DNA of 64,000 bases from Agrobacterium tumefaciens (GCF_013318015.2 NZ_CP115846.1:124001-188000); one strand, 5' to 3'. Positions 19,819-28,545 are shown, numbered from the stretch's first letter. The notes: generated by a model from the letters alone, not told the origin. Program-made: numbers and translations.

Positions 19819-20379
19819 ATGACTCGGCAAGGTTGGCTTGTACCATGCCTTTCTCATGGCAAAGATGATCAACTGCAGGATGAACTCTCGGAGCTTTCAA
19901 AAGCTTATCGAAAAAAGTTCCAAACCGATCTGCACACTAAGTCTGGCGACATCATCGATCCTAGCGGGGAATTTCTGTACGTCTATCTCGATGAAGAGAA
20001 TTATCGGATATGCCGGCAAAGCATGGTTCTAGTTTCAAATGCTCCTGATGGATTGATTGCCACGACGTTGGAGCCCTATTCTGACAGTTATACATTCCGG
20101 CAGGTGAGGGAGCAACTGCAAGCCTTCAGCGGAGACGGTGGTCGGATCAACTACAGCAGAAATGAACACTCATCCTCGTACTTTCTAACAATTCAGGCCA
20201 GCAACGAGTTCAAGCACGTAGGAGCCGTCCGGAACACTTTTGGTCAAAGCAAGGACATTTGGAAAAGGAGAATGCCAGACGCCAGCCAACCGTTGGATTA
20301 TCACTTGATCGCTGTGGGCTGTTCAGCTTTCCTCCCTGAGGCTGCTCTTGATGACGTGGAGTCAGATGGTGCTGTCTAG
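19819..20379 (+). CDS. 6a: T-DNA gene 6a product (Ons-like, opine secretion)
   Basis: This is a 186-residue small plast-family protein. Blocks are EFLYVYLDEENYRICRQ (about 53-69), SSYFLTIQASNEF (about 123-135) and YHLIAVGCSAFL (about 165-176). It is located between ipt and 6b, the fixed place of 6a. 6a (ons) is known to help tumour cells release opines. The name rests on position and family. It shares with 6b the layout with a short central loop, and the pair is likely an old tandem duplication now convergent. Confidence 0.8.
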   Translation: MTRQGWLVPCLSHGKDDQLQDELSELSKAYRKKFQTDLHTKSGDIIDPSGEFLYVYLDEENYRICRQSMVLVSNAPDGLIATTLEPYSDSYTFRQVREQLQAFSGDGGRINYSRNEHSSSYFLTIQASNEFKHVGAVRNTFGQSKDIWKRRMPDASQPLDYHLIAVGCSAFLPEAALDDVESDGAV

Positions 20380-20862
20380 TTTTAATGGCGCCGGGTTTCG
20401 AAGTCTATGTCATTCTAGTAGTTGCATCATAGAGGTGCTTATAAAATCTATTATTATGTCAAGGTGTGTCTGAGAACCTCGTTGTATTAAGTATTAAAGG
20501 AATAAGGCAAATAGTATTGAACTTGTAGTTCTTGTCATATTCAATCGAACCCGGTAAAACTTAGAGATAATTATATTCTTATTTAAGAGTAATGATGTTA
20601 AGTTGTTCATTGAATTAATTTAAATCACAATCTCACGGTATGGTTAGAAATAGACGCCCGTTAGATTGTTACCAGGCTAGATTCGAAAACTGCAAGAAAC
20701 ACCCATGATGGGTGGTGATGTTTTCCGAAAAAATTCCCTGCTTTTAGACGAATATAACGTATTTATTTCGTTACTAGATGACATTGGAAACATGAAGAAT
20801 AACAAAGATCCAAAGCACACTCTCATAGATTAGCCGACTTTATTAGGAGTCGTCGACGGGAA
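20380..20862. other. Convergent T-DNA spacer (6a / 6b 3' ends)
   Basis: AT-rich. For 6b, the complement of TTTATT at 20839-20844 gives AATAAA 19 bases past its stop. For 6a, TTAAAGGAATAAGGC at about 20495 is a candidate. No gene is seen. Confidence 0.5.
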
Positions 20863-21474
20863 TTATGCCGAAAGATGGCATGACCCTAAAGCAATGATCG
20901 GATAATTGATAAGGTTTCCTGTCTGAGAATCTCTTGTTTCCGCTCCGCCAGTCTCGTCTTCATCGTCGTCATCTTCTCCTTCCTCAGTGTAATTTCCTCC
21001 CCGGGCATAAAAGCCGTAGTTTTCATTGTTGATTACGTCGGTCCCGAACCGAACAAAGCAGTTGCTTGGCATGATCGCTAAAAAGAACTGATTTGTATGC
21101 GGGCCTTGATAGTAGTTGACGAGGCCACCTTGATCGCACCTTTCCTGCATGACTTGATTCAGCCTGCGTGCATCCATCAACCACGGCGGTATTGCAGTTG
21201 CCATTATTCCGGAGTTAGAGGAGTTGGACGGTAGGCGTCGACGCAAGGCGCATTGGCGTGCAATATCTTCACGAAGGTAAACATAGACCAGCTCTTGTCG
21301 AGTGAGGATGTACTCATCATCAAACTCACCAAGTCTAATCGCGGAAGGCTGAAAGTATAGAGTTTCGGGAAGTAAAGCTCCGAAATCCGTTCTCGCCTGA
21401 TCCAAGCGACTCTGCATCTCGCCGGTGCGCAGGATAAGCGTCAAATCTCGAACCTGCCAATTAGCTACCGTCAT
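20863..21474 (-). CDS. 6b: T-DNA gene 6b product (Tml/AK-6b)
   Basis: This is a 203-residue protein almost identical by memory to known 6b: starts MTVANWQVRDLTLILRTGEM, central ELVYVYLREDIARQC and GGLVNYYQGPHTNQFFLAIM, acidic run EEGEDDDDEDETGG (about 164-177), and ends NYPIIALGSCHLSA. 6b alters plant cell growth and shoot/tumour form. The acidic stretch has been linked to interaction with host nuclear proteins. It is slightly shorter in the acidic region than the version I remember. Complete and divergent from the mas2' side. Confidence 0.95.
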   Translation of the reverse strand: MTVANWQVRDLTLILRTGEMQSRLDQARTDFGALLPETLYFQPSAIRLGEFDDEYILTRQELVYVYLREDIARQCALRRRLPSNSSNSGIMATAIPPWLMDARRLNQVMQERCDQGGLVNYYQGPHTNQFFLAIMPSNCFVRFGTDVINNENYGFYARGGNYTEEGEDDDDEDETGGAETRDSQTGNLINYPIIALGSCHLSA

Positions 21475-22403
21475 CGCAGTTTTGGATGTACTACAAAATA
21501 CCTGCCGCTGGTAAGTCTGAGCCGTTGGTTCTTATATTGACCTGGGAAGCCCATTGACGTCATTGGTGACCGTTTGATGCCGTGTGAAAACACGACAGAT
21601 TGATAGCATTGATTAGCGCTTTTGAATTTTAAGCTGCTGAGCCCCGGCACGCTGTCGCAAAAGTCGCCCTAGGCCCGCCTAACGATTTGTCGTCACTTGG
21701 CAAGGTGTGTGACCTGCACCTCATTTGTGGGCTCGCATGCACCGAAAAACTGCTGCATAATTCTCGGGGCAGCAAGTCGGTTATCTGAAGTTGTCGCGTT
21801 TGGAGCGGCCTTTCCTCCGCGGCCTGAGCTCCGACCAACCGCTAGCGTTGTCAGTGTTGCAAAGCGTTCTGTGTGGGCCTACTTTAATTGCTTCCAGTGC
21901 TAGATTAGCGAAAGGAGATATTATCCCAAAACATTTTGTTGAAAAATGTAATTCTGTTTAATATTATGGATATGGTTAAGCATAATTTTGATTTATGTAC
22001 TAAATTGCTGTGTTGTTAAATGAAATTTTGCTTTCTTGAGATTTTAATCTCCAAATCTATTTAGAAATACACAATATTTTGTTGCAGGCTTGCTGGAGAA
22101 TCCATTTGCTATCATAAAAATTACAAAAAAATTTTATTTGTTTCAATTATTTTAGGATTGGTATTAAGGACGCTTAAATTATTTATCGGGTCACTACGCA
22201 TCATTGTGATTGAGACGATCCACGATATGAAATATTCATAGTACTATCGATAATTTATTTGAAAATTCATAAGAAAAGGAAACGTTACATAAATTGCTGA
22301 AACAACACAAACACAGATAAAGCCACACACATTTAGGACATGGGTCGTGATTACTGAATATTGAGTAAGATCACGGAATTTCTGACAGGAGCATGTCTTC
22401 AAC
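21475..22403. other. Large spacer between hormone core and agropine module
   Basis: 929 bases with no supported gene. Its left part holds the 6b promoter (GACGTCATTGGTGACC at about 21556 has bZIP-type TGACG cores). The part from about 21640 to 21910 is clearly more GC-rich than the rest and carries short frames on both strands without family likeness. From 21910 on it is strongly AT-rich, with the mas2' polyadenylation region at the far right. In octopine or nopaline T-DNA an opine synthase (ocs or nos) follows 6b; none is present. Confidence 0.55.
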
Positions 22404-23486
22404 TCAGCCCAAATGGCAGTTGTAATACTTGAACCGCCCCATATGCAGGAGCGGATCATTCATTGTTTGTTTGGTTGCCTTTGCCAATATGGGAGTCCAA
22501 GGTTTCAGGTAAGCTTCGCAAATGAGGGCGCCAACGATTTTAAGGATTTCTGGGTCTATGCCCGAAGTGTCGAAATCCTTGGTATCAAGCACGTGAAAGC
22601 TTACCGGATAGTCTTTGGCGGCTTTTTCAAAAAAAGTCTTTATATCCAGCATGCTACCCTGGCTTCCATCTCCTGGGACGGTGAGAATAAAGCGCGCCTT
22701 CGTACCAGGACGCACTGTCTCCACGACACTGTGGAAAAAGTCAGTGGCGTTAACAACATGCACGTCGAACCCGAACCTTTCCTGCAGAACGCAAAGCCCG
22801 TAAGCGTGCGGGACGAGTAGGCCAGATCCTGAGGCTATGAAATAAAGGGGGGTATCACTCTTGAAGTCTTCAGCAAATGCCTCTCCAGCCAACACAGACT
22901 TCCTTGCAGCATGGAATAATGCCACCGGTAGCGCTTTCAGGGATGAAGTTAGGGCTGGCATAAAGCTCCAACTTTCCTTGATTTCCAAAATACCGCCAGT
23001 AAATGACGCCATTAGCATGTAGGTAGCCTGGAAAGCCTGGGTTGTTTCCCCGCTGAAAAACGCACTGTGATCATATGAGGCGAGCGGAGTGTCTTGGGAC
23101 TTTGTAAAGACGACTGTTTTACAAGGTTTGTTTTTCAGGCGCTTCGCTGCTTCTACAGTTTCTGGAGTTTTCCCAGACTTTGAAGACAGGACAATCAATG
23201 TGTCTGGAGCATCAGCGATTGATGGGTTGGCTTTCATTAGTTCCACGAATCTCGAAGCGGCGTAGCTAATGAAGCGGAGGTTTTGCGCAACCTCGTCAGT
23301 ATACGCATTCAAGCTTTTTCCGATTGCCAACCCAGCACCAGCAGATACGAAGAACACCTGCCTCAGTCCAGTGGCGGCTACACGGCGCCCGGCGTCTGCG
23401 ACATTTTCAAGCTGCCTGATTGTAGGGTCGAGTTGTTGAGCGATCTCGGCTGATCCGATTGAGAGGGGTGCATACAGCATGTCCAT
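22404..23486 (-). CDS. mas2': Mannopine synthesis conjugase (Mas2')
   Basis: This is a 360-residue protein counted from ATG 23486; the upstream in-frame TTG would add 37 atypical residues. It contains two sugar-isomerase (SIS) halves: VFFVSAGAGLAIGKSLNAY and LIVLSSKSGKTPETVEAAKR in the first (about 45-120), LYFIASGSGLLVPHAYGLC and FFHSVVETVRP in the second (about 215-255). There is no glutaminase domain. Mas2' joins glutamine to a glucose derivative to give the Amadori compound deoxyfructosyl-glutamine. Bacterial deglycases with the same fold (see 43232) do the reverse. It is divergent from mas1' across a 479-base promoter. Confidence 0.88.
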   Translation of the reverse strand: MDMLYAPLSIGSAEIAQQLDPTIRQLENVADAGRRVAATGLRQVFFVSAGAGLAIGKSLNAYTDEVAQNLRFISYAASRFVELMKANPSIADAPDTLIVLSSKSGKTPETVEAAKRLKNKPCKTVVFTKSQDTPLASYDHSAFFSGETTQAFQATYMLMASFTGGILEIKESWSFMPALTSSLKALPVALFHAARKSVLAGEAFAEDFKSDTPLYFIASGSGLLVPHAYGLCVLQERFGFDVHVVNATDFFHSVVETVRPGTKARFILTVPGDGSQGSMLDIKTFFEKAAKDYPVSFHVLDTKDFDTSGIDPEILKIVGALICEAYLKPWTPILAKATKQTMNDPLLHMGRFKYYNCHLG

Positions 23487-23965
23487 CGATTTGGTGTATC
23501 GAGATTGGTTATGAAATTCAGATGCTAGTGTAATGTATTGGTAATTAGGGAAGATATAATAGGAAGCAAGGCTATTTATCCTTTTCTGAAAGAGCAAAAT
23601 GGCGTCACCGCGAGCGTCACGCGCATTCCGTTCTTGCTGTAAAGCGTTGTTTGGTACACTTTTGACTAGCGAGGCTTGGCGTGTCGGAGTATCTATTCAA
23701 AAGTCGTTAATGGCTGCGGATCAAGAAAAAGTTGGAATAGAAACAGAATACCGGCGAAATTCAGGCCCGGTTGCCATGTCCCACGCGCCGAAATAAGCCA
23801 CCAAAATAGAAAATAAAAACTGACTCAGATACTTACGTCATGTCTTGCGCACTGATTTGAAAAATCTCAATATAAACAAAGACGGCCACAAGAAAAAACC
23901 AAAACACCGATATTCATTAATCTTATCTAGTTTCTCAAAAAAATTCATATCTTCCACACGTGAAA
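23487..23965. promoter_or_regulatory. Bidirectional mas1'/mas2' (dual TR) promoter
   Basis: The distance between the two ATG codons is 479 bases, which is the size I remember for the dual mas promoter. Toward mas1', CAATATAAACAAAG (TATA at 23871) lies about 95 bases before ATG. Toward mas2', the complement reads AGGATAAATAGCC (about 23567-23579), also a good TATA. Small frames inside it are not genes. Confidence 0.88.
23821..23840 (+). promoter_or_regulatory. ocs-type enhancer element in the mas promoter
   Basis: TGACTCAGATACTTACGTCA agrees at 16 of 20 places with the ocs-element consensus TGACGYAAGSRMTKACGYMM, keeping the two half-site cores 'TGAC' and 'TACGTCA'. It lies 30 bases upstream of the mas1' TATA box. 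Such elements bind plant TGA/bZIP factors and give wound- and auxin-responsive opine gene expression. Confidence 0.75.
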
Positions 23966-25258
23966 ATGCCAATTTCTCAGACCTACCTCGGCTCTGCGAA
24001 GGCCCCCGCTGGTATCAAAAGTTTTTACTTCATCCGACATGGCGCGACCGACCTCAACGAGAAAGAAATTGTCGTGAACGGTGAGAAGCTCTGGGGCGTG
24101 CAGGGTTCCGGAACGAACATCGGTCTCAACGCGAAAGGGGAACGCCAGGCTCTGTTGGCCGGCAATGTTCTTCGGTCGCTTCCAATAAGCGGTGTTGTCT
24201 GTTCACCGCTTTTACGTGCACTTCAGACTGCCTACATCGCTAATCCGGGCTGCCCCAGCTTCCAGATTGCAAATGATCTTCAGGAGCGGGATTTTGGTAG
24301 ACACGAAGGGGGCTTCGGCCCGCTTCAAATGTTTGAGGACGACTATCCCGATTGTGAATCTACTGAAATCTTCTCAATCCGTGTCGCCAAGGCTCTCAAG
24401 CACGGATGTAGAGAAAACGTGCTTCTCGTCGGCCATGGAGGTGTACTCAGGGTTGTTGCGGCACTACTAGGGGCTGCTATAACTGACGAGCATACCGCCA
24501 ACGGGCGTGTTCTACATTTCAGTCTGGTTGCTGACAACTGGTCTGTGCGTGTAATCCAAAGTCCTGTGGTTATGGTCAGTGGCGTAACTCGGGGCATAGG
24601 CAAGGCCATCGCAGAAGACCTTATCAGGCACGGCTATCGAGTAAGTCTGGGTGCGCGTAACATACAAGACCTGGTAGCAGCTTTTGGCGACGAGAACGAA
24701 GCTCTTCACTACGCACGTTTTGATGCACTGGATCATAGCTCGATGAAAGATTGGGTGGGCACGACCATCGCAAAATTTAACAGGATCGATGGCTTAGTAA
24801 ACAATGCTGGCTGTGGCGATCATGTTGACCTCGAGAAAGAGATCAATGTTGAGCTGCTTCAAAAGCAATGGGATATCAACTGCGTGGCCCCTCTGATCAT
24901 GACAAAGCTATGCTTGCCATATCTGATTGAATCTGGTTCTGGCCGTATCGTTAATCTCAACTCAATGTCTGGCCAGCGTGTAGCGAATTCTTTGGTTGGC
25001 TACAATATGACCAAGCATGGGCTGGCAGGCCTCACGAAAACAACTCAACATGTGGGATGGGACCATGGCGTGCGGGCCGTTGACATATGCCCCGGTTTCG
25101 TTGCGACTGACATGAGTTCTTGGACAAATTTGATTGGACCTGATGAGATGATCCAACCCGAGGATATAGCAAAGCTCGTTCGCGCAGCAATTGAACGTCC
25201 AAACCGTGCTTTTGTCCCCAAGAATGAGGTGCTATGCATGAAGGAATCTACCCGTTGA
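23966..25258 (+). CDS. mas1': Mannopine synthesis reductase (Mas1'): phosphatase-SDR fusion
   Basis: This is a 430-residue protein (ATG 23966; a GTG two codons earlier is ignored). Residues about 15-195 are a histidine phosphatase / phosphoglycerate-mutase-like domain: [15 protein letters not shown] with the RHG signature, [21 protein letters not shown] and [10 protein letters not shown]. Residues about 196-430 are a short-chain dehydrogenase: [33 protein letters not shown]...[12 protein letters not shown] with the Tyr-x3-Lys pair. It reduces deoxyfructosyl-glutamine to mannopine. The phosphatase part suggests it first removes a sugar phosphate. The SDR part is close to the bacterial gene at 57080. 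Convergent with ags. Confidence 0.9.
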   Translation: MPISQTYLGSAKAPAGIKSFYFIRHGATDLNEKEIVVNGEKLWGVQGSGTNIGLNAKGERQALLAGNVLRSLPISGVVCSPLLRALQTAYIANPGCPSFQIANDLQERDFGRHEGGFGPLQMFEDDYPDCESTEIFSIRVAKALKHGCRENVLLVGHGGVLRVVAALLGAAITDEHTANGRVLHFSLVADNWSVRVIQSPVVMVSGVTRGIGKAIAEDLIRHGYRVSLGARNIQDLVAAFGDENEALHYARFDALDHSSMKDWVGTTIAKFNRIDGLVNNAGCGDHVDLEKEINVELLQKQWDINCVAPLIMTKLCLPYLIESGSGRIVNLNSMSGQRVANSLVGYNMTKHGLAGLTKTTQHVGWDHGVRAVDICPGFVATDMSSWTNLIGPDEMIQPEDIAKLVRAAIERPNRAFVPKNEVLCMKESTR

Positions 25259-25542
25259 TGTCCAACAGTCTCAGGGTTAATGTCTGTGTATCTTAAATAA
25301 TGTGTCGATATCTTGTAATTTCAGATAGATTTGCAATGTGCGACGCAAAAATATTAAATAAATATTATTATTATCTATGTTTTAATCGAGATATTACAAG
25401 TATCATAATAAAACTATCCATTAAAAACGATTTAATACAAATAGCAGTCAATCATCGGATTTTAATATTTATTCATTGTAACGGATTACATAAAGAGCGA
25501 ATAGAAAATACTGCACTAGATTAACGTATACTAATAAATGCG
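25259..25542. other. Convergent spacer (mas1' / ags 3' ends)
   Basis: Extremely AT-rich; AATATTAAATAAATATTATTATTATC (about 25350-25375) holds AATAAA-type polyadenylation signals readable from both strands. No gene. Confidence 0.5.
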
Positions 25543-26730
25543 TCAAATATCTTTGCCAAGATCAAGCGGAGTGAGGGCCTCATATCCGGTCTCAGTTACT
25601 AGCACGGTATCCCCGAAGCGCGCTCCACCAATGCCATTGACATAGATGCCGGGCTCGACGCTGAGAACATTGCCTACCTTGAGCACGGTCTCAGCGCCGG
25701 CTTTAAGCTCAATCCCATCCCAATCTGAATATCCTATCCCGCGCCCAGTCCGGTGTAAGAACGGGTCTGTCCATCCACCTCTGTTCACTACAGCCACTGC
25801 AGCCGCATGGACCTCACCTGCCATCACTCCCGGACGTATCGCCGACAAAGCAGCCAACTGCGCGTCACGCGCTGTTTTTATAACCTTGCGAATATCACCC
25901 GACAAGGGTTTTGAACCAACAGGGAGAGGGCGGTCGAAACAGACTGCGTGCCCACGGAACAACTGACCGCATAAGCAAACTTGTGCATGTTCGCCGTCTT
26001 GCATTATCCGGCCGCCACCGGAAGTGTGGCATCTTGCTGTTCGATCGGCACCACTACCAACCATATTTAGTTGATGAGGCCAGAAACGTGGCAGCTCCTC
26101 ATTTTCACCCAGCAATTGACCGTTTCTTTCAATGGCAGTCTGGACGCTAGCAAGGGTGACACGCCATTCACAAGTCCCGGGTGAAATAACTTGACGGCAC
26201 TGCATGAATTGGTGACCTACAATGTCGCAGCTCTGCTTGATAGCTGCAATTCCTTCTGCATCCTTGCAGGCCCAGAGATCTTGCAAGAGCAATGTCACAT
26301 CCCTGACCCGCTCCGCTCCAAACGTCCGCTTAATCAATTCGAGGTTTGAACCAGACGTATAGTTATAGTCCAAACCGATCGAGCCGGTGGTCAGGCTGAT
26401 ACACGCAGAGAGCGCATCCTGATGTGCCATAGGACCAGCTATTTTCCGTTCCCATTCAAACCACTCCGCGGCCACCTTGGTCTCGCATCGCGCCTTTATT
26501 TCTAACGCCTCACTACGGGGCGCGACAAAAATTGGTTTTCCAGATTGATGCATCACTAACCAGACTGTCCTGCCTACCGGCAGACCCCATAGCCCGGTAA
26601 AATAATTATGGAAGTCCGGACCAGACAAGACGATTACGTCGACCCCGGATTGCATCATCGCATTCTGCGCGCGTCGCACTCGATGGTGATATTGCTCTTG
26701 TGATGGCGAGTTTAGCTTGGACAGGTCCAT
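25543..26730 (-). CDS. ags: Agropine synthesis cyclase (Ags)
   Basis: This is a 395-residue protein of the M24 'pita-bread' (aminopeptidase P/creatinase) fold, ATG at 26730. The N-domain is DVIVLSGPDFHNYFTGLWGL. The C-domain segments are HTSGGGRIMQDGE, HAVCFDRPLPVGSKPLSG, FLHRTGRGIGYSDWDGIEL and VLSVEPGIYVNGIGGARFGDTVLVTE. Ags lactonises mannopine to agropine. The metal site is degenerate: the usual first Asp is in CLCGQ (Cys) and the last Glu of R-x-E-D is Gly (RFGDT), so it is not a metallopeptidase. It is closely similar to the bacterial catabolic protein at 41142. Last gene before the right border. Confidence 0.9.
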   Translation of the reverse strand: MDLSKLNSPSQEQYHHRVRRAQNAMMQSGVDVIVLSGPDFHNYFTGLWGLPVGRTVWLVMHQSGKPIFVAPRSEALEIKARCETKVAAEWFEWERKIAGPMAHQDALSACISLTTGSIGLDYNYTSGSNLELIKRTFGAERVRDVTLLLQDLWACKDAEGIAAIKQSCDIVGHQFMQCRQVISPGTCEWRVTLASVQTAIERNGQLLGENEELPRFWPHQLNMVGSGADRTARCHTSGGGRIMQDGEHAQVCLCGQLFRGHAVCFDRPLPVGSKPLSGDIRKVIKTARDAQLAALSAIRPGVMAGEVHAAAVAVVNRGGWTDPFLHRTGRGIGYSDWDGIELKAGAETVLKVGNVLSVEPGIYVNGIGGARFGDTVLVTETGYEALTPLDLGKDI

Positions 26731-27102
26731 TTTTGAATGCTGAAACTACTTCACAGGAAGCGTAGACTGTCTTTGCGTGGGCTGTTGGATGTAGGTTTGA
26801 GATAGGAGTTTGAGCTATTTATACCGTGTAGTAAGCGATACCAAATCATGTCCACGTCGAGCCCCTGATTTTAGTGCGGAATACGTTTCGTTGTCGGCCA
26901 TTTCTGACTTAAATGACACTCGCGTCATTCGATGCGTCATGATTAATAAATTAGGAGAGAGCTGCATTATTGACCCAGTGCAATGTTTCGAGGAGCTGTA
27001 GTCCGCGATTTCTTTATCGCGTAGACAGTCAACCGACTTAAAATTATCGTCTGTTTCTGTACTTTATTAAAACTCATTAATTGTTGATTTTGTGATGACT
27101 GA
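26731..27102. promoter_or_regulatory. ags promoter and right-border approach
   Basis: Contains the ags promoter on the minus strand; the complement near 26815-26826 reads ACGGTATAAATAGC, a strong TATA box about 90 bases upstream of ATG. Between 26909 and 26942 TTAAATGACACTCGCGTCATTCG and GCGTCATG give TGACR/CGTCA half-sites resembling an ocs-type enhancer. No gene. Confidence 0.6.
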
Positions 27103-27127
27103 TGGCAGGATATATGCGGTTGTAATT
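27103..27127 (+). repeat. T-DNA right border repeat
   Basis: The 25-bp repeat starts TGGCAGGATATATGC and ends GGTTGTAATT, sharing the TGGCAGGATATAT core and the GGTTGTAA tail with octopine-type borders. Same orientation as the left border. The overdrive-like sequence 13 bases beyond fixes this as the right (transfer-initiating) border. Confidence 0.95.
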
Positions 27128-27140
27128 CATTTTTATTGTC

Positions 27141-27164
27141 TAAATTTCTGTATTTGTTTGTTTG
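27141..27164 (+). promoter_or_regulatory. Overdrive T-DNA transfer enhancer
   Basis: TAAATTT followed by CTGTATTTGTTTGTTTG agrees at 19 of 24 positions with the octopine overdrive TAAGTCG/CTGTGTATGTTTGTTTG, including the complete 3' half. It begins 13 bases outside the right border, the usual spacing. Overdrive is bound by VirC1 and stimulates T-strand production. Confidence 0.85.
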
Positions 27165-27204
27165 TTCGGTTGTAAATTTTTTTGGAAGCCCTAATCCAAG
27201 TGCA

Positions 27205-27370
27205 TCATAGCCAGCTTGAAGGGAAGGGGGCAGCCTGCAAATTGACGGCGAATACTTCTGCTGGCGTAGGGTATCCGAGGCTCTTTTTGGGCTAGACATT
27301 GAGATCGCGTGTCAGGCGGTTGAGGGAAAGTTGCGATATGCCAACGAGGTCAGAGGTGGTTCGGTTTGTC
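27205..27370 (-). pseudogene. C-terminal remnant of an IS30-like transposase
   Basis: Reading the minus strand in one frame gives TSDLVGISQLSLNRLTRDLN, then V, a TAG stop (27292-27294), and PKKSLGYPTPAEVFAVNLQ ending with TGA at 27205. The ...LN.RPRKSLGY.TPAEVF pattern is the usual C-terminus of IS30-family transposases, with the expected Arg codon turned into amber. The front is cut by the IS3-family element. It starts about 40 bases from the overdrive. Confidence 0.55.
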
Positions 27371-27412
27371 TGAACAGTTTCGGGCGTTTCGTTAAGTGGA
27401 TTTCCCCCTCGA

Positions 27413-27662
27413 TTATGCCGCCACCATCATTGGTGCCAGCGCGTTGAAGTAGGCCTGATCCGGCGTCTGCCGGTCAAGGGATGAATGTGGGCGTCGGCTA
27501 TTATAGAAGGTCAGATATCGGACAATGCCGACGCGGGCCTCGGACACGGTCTTGTAGGCATGGAGGTAGACTTCCTCGTATTTGATTGAACGCCAGAGCC
27601 GTTCGACGAACACGTTGTCCCGCCACGCACCCTTGCCATCCATCGAGATGGCGATTTCCGCC
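27413..27662 (-). pseudogene. IS3-family OrfB, C-terminal part (split by IS21)
   Basis: This part begins at the target duplication and reads ISMDGKGAWRDNVFVERLWR, then SIKYEEVYLHAYKTV and NSRRPHSSLDRQTPDQAYF. It carries the third catalytic residue (Glu of FVERLW) and the typical RPHSSL end. Joined to 30290-30877 with one copy of the 7-bp duplication removed, it makes an uninterrupted 276-residue OrfB in one frame. The transposase is inactive as split. Confidence 0.9.
27656..27662 (+). repeat. Target-site duplication, left copy (TTCCGCC)
   Basis: TTCCGCC directly precedes the IS21 left end (TGCGT at 27663) and recurs at 30290-30296 directly after the right end (ACGCA at 30289). A 7-bp duplication is within the range of the IS21 family and proves insertion by transposition into the IS3 orfB. 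Confidence 0.93.
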
Positions 27663-27768
27663 TGCGTATTTCGGGAGAACGGGACAGTCGTTTCAGTAAA
27701 TCGCGGACAGTGGTTTCACTAATTCCGGGACAGCATGATGTGGTCGATTTTCGCCTGCCTGGTTGAAG

Positions 27769-28545
27769 TCATGAGAGATTGATTTCTCCGTTTTCAGCGC
27801 CGGTCAAGTGGGATGGTGTTTTTTGCCGTCGCATGCTGTCGCCTTCAAGGGCAATGCGGTGCGCATTGTGGATGATCCGATCGAGGATTGCGTCTGCTAT
27901 TGTCGGTTCTCCTATCATGTCGTGCCACTGGGCGACGGGAAGCTGCGCGGTGATGAGCGTCGATTTCCGGCGATAGCGTTCCTCGAAGATTTCCAACAAG
28001 TCGAGGCGCTGTTGATCGGTGAGCGTGTGCGTTCCCCAGTCGTCGAGGATCAGCAACGGGACGCGGGCGAGTTTATCGACCAGCCGTGGAAAGCGACCGT
28101 CGAGCCTGGCAAGGCTAAGGTCTTCGAACAGACGCGGCATGCGCAGATACAGGATGGAATGATCGAGCCGGGCAGCTTGGCGACCGAAGGCGCAGGCAAG
28201 CCAGGTTTTTCCCGTGCCGGTCTGGCCTGTGATGATCATATTCTCATGCGCCTTCAGCCATGCCCCTTGCGCAAGCGACAAAGTGTTGCGGCGGTCGAGA
28301 CCACGATGAGCGGCAAAGTCGATGTTCTCGATGCAGGCATCGGGAAAGCGGAGCTTTGAAGCTGCAAGCCGGTTGGTCAGGCGCTTGTCGGATCGCAGAG
28401 CCGTTTCCCGATCAAGCATCAGGCCAAGCCACTCGTCACGGCTGAGATCGCTGCTGTTGTTCTGAGCGGCAAGTTCGCGATAGGCCGTTGCCATTCCGGC
28501 AAGGCCAAGGGCCTGCATCTGTTCAAGAGTTGGATGTGTCAGCAT
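27769..28545 (-). CDS. istB: IS21-family ATPase helper IstB
   Basis: This is a 258-residue AAA+ ATPase that assists the IstA transposase and selects target DNA. Walker A is [20 protein letters not shown] (about 102-121), Walker B is [14 protein letters not shown] (about 162-175). ATG 28545 has an AAGGAAAGA ribosome site; the frame also opens at GTG 28566, overlapping the istA stop. Length is normal. Confidence 0.93.
   Translation of the reverse strand: MLTHPTLEQMQALGLAGMATAYRELAAQNNSSDLSRDEWLGLMLDRETALRSDKRLTNRLAASKLRFPDACIENIDFAAHRGLDRRNTLSLAQGAWLKAHENMIITGQTGTGKTWLACAFGRQAARLDHSILYLRMPRLFEDLSLARLDGRFPRLVDKLARVPLLILDDWGTHTLTDQQRLDLLEIFEERYRRKSTLITAQLPVAQWHDMIGEPTIADAILDRIIHNAHRIALEGDSMRRQKTPSHLTGAENGEINLS

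Larger units (their letters stand above)
3787..27127. mobile_element. Complete T-DNA, left border to right border
   Basis: Two directly repeated 25-bp borders bound 23,341 bp of DNA that VirD2 would nick and transfer to plant nuclei. Inside are hormone genes (iaaM, iaaH, ipt), seven proteins or domains of the plast (RolB-like) family, agrocinopine synthase, the mannopine/agropine genes and one membrane protein. Sequence is AT-rich between genes, genes are widely spaced on both strands, and coding starts are ATG with plant TATA boxes instead of ribosome sites. The order acs-5-iaaH-iaaM-ipt-6a-6b is the classic oncogenic core. I saw no additional internal 25-bp border. Confidence 0.95.

Noticed and set aside
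21697..21903. Opine synthase (ocs or nos) remnant after 6b
   Set aside because: Short frames on both strands were read; none resembles the Rossmann start or later segments of octopine or nopaline synthase.
27808..28359. Plus-strand frame (183 codons) inside the IS21 element
   Set aside because: Shadow of istB; no ribosome site or family.
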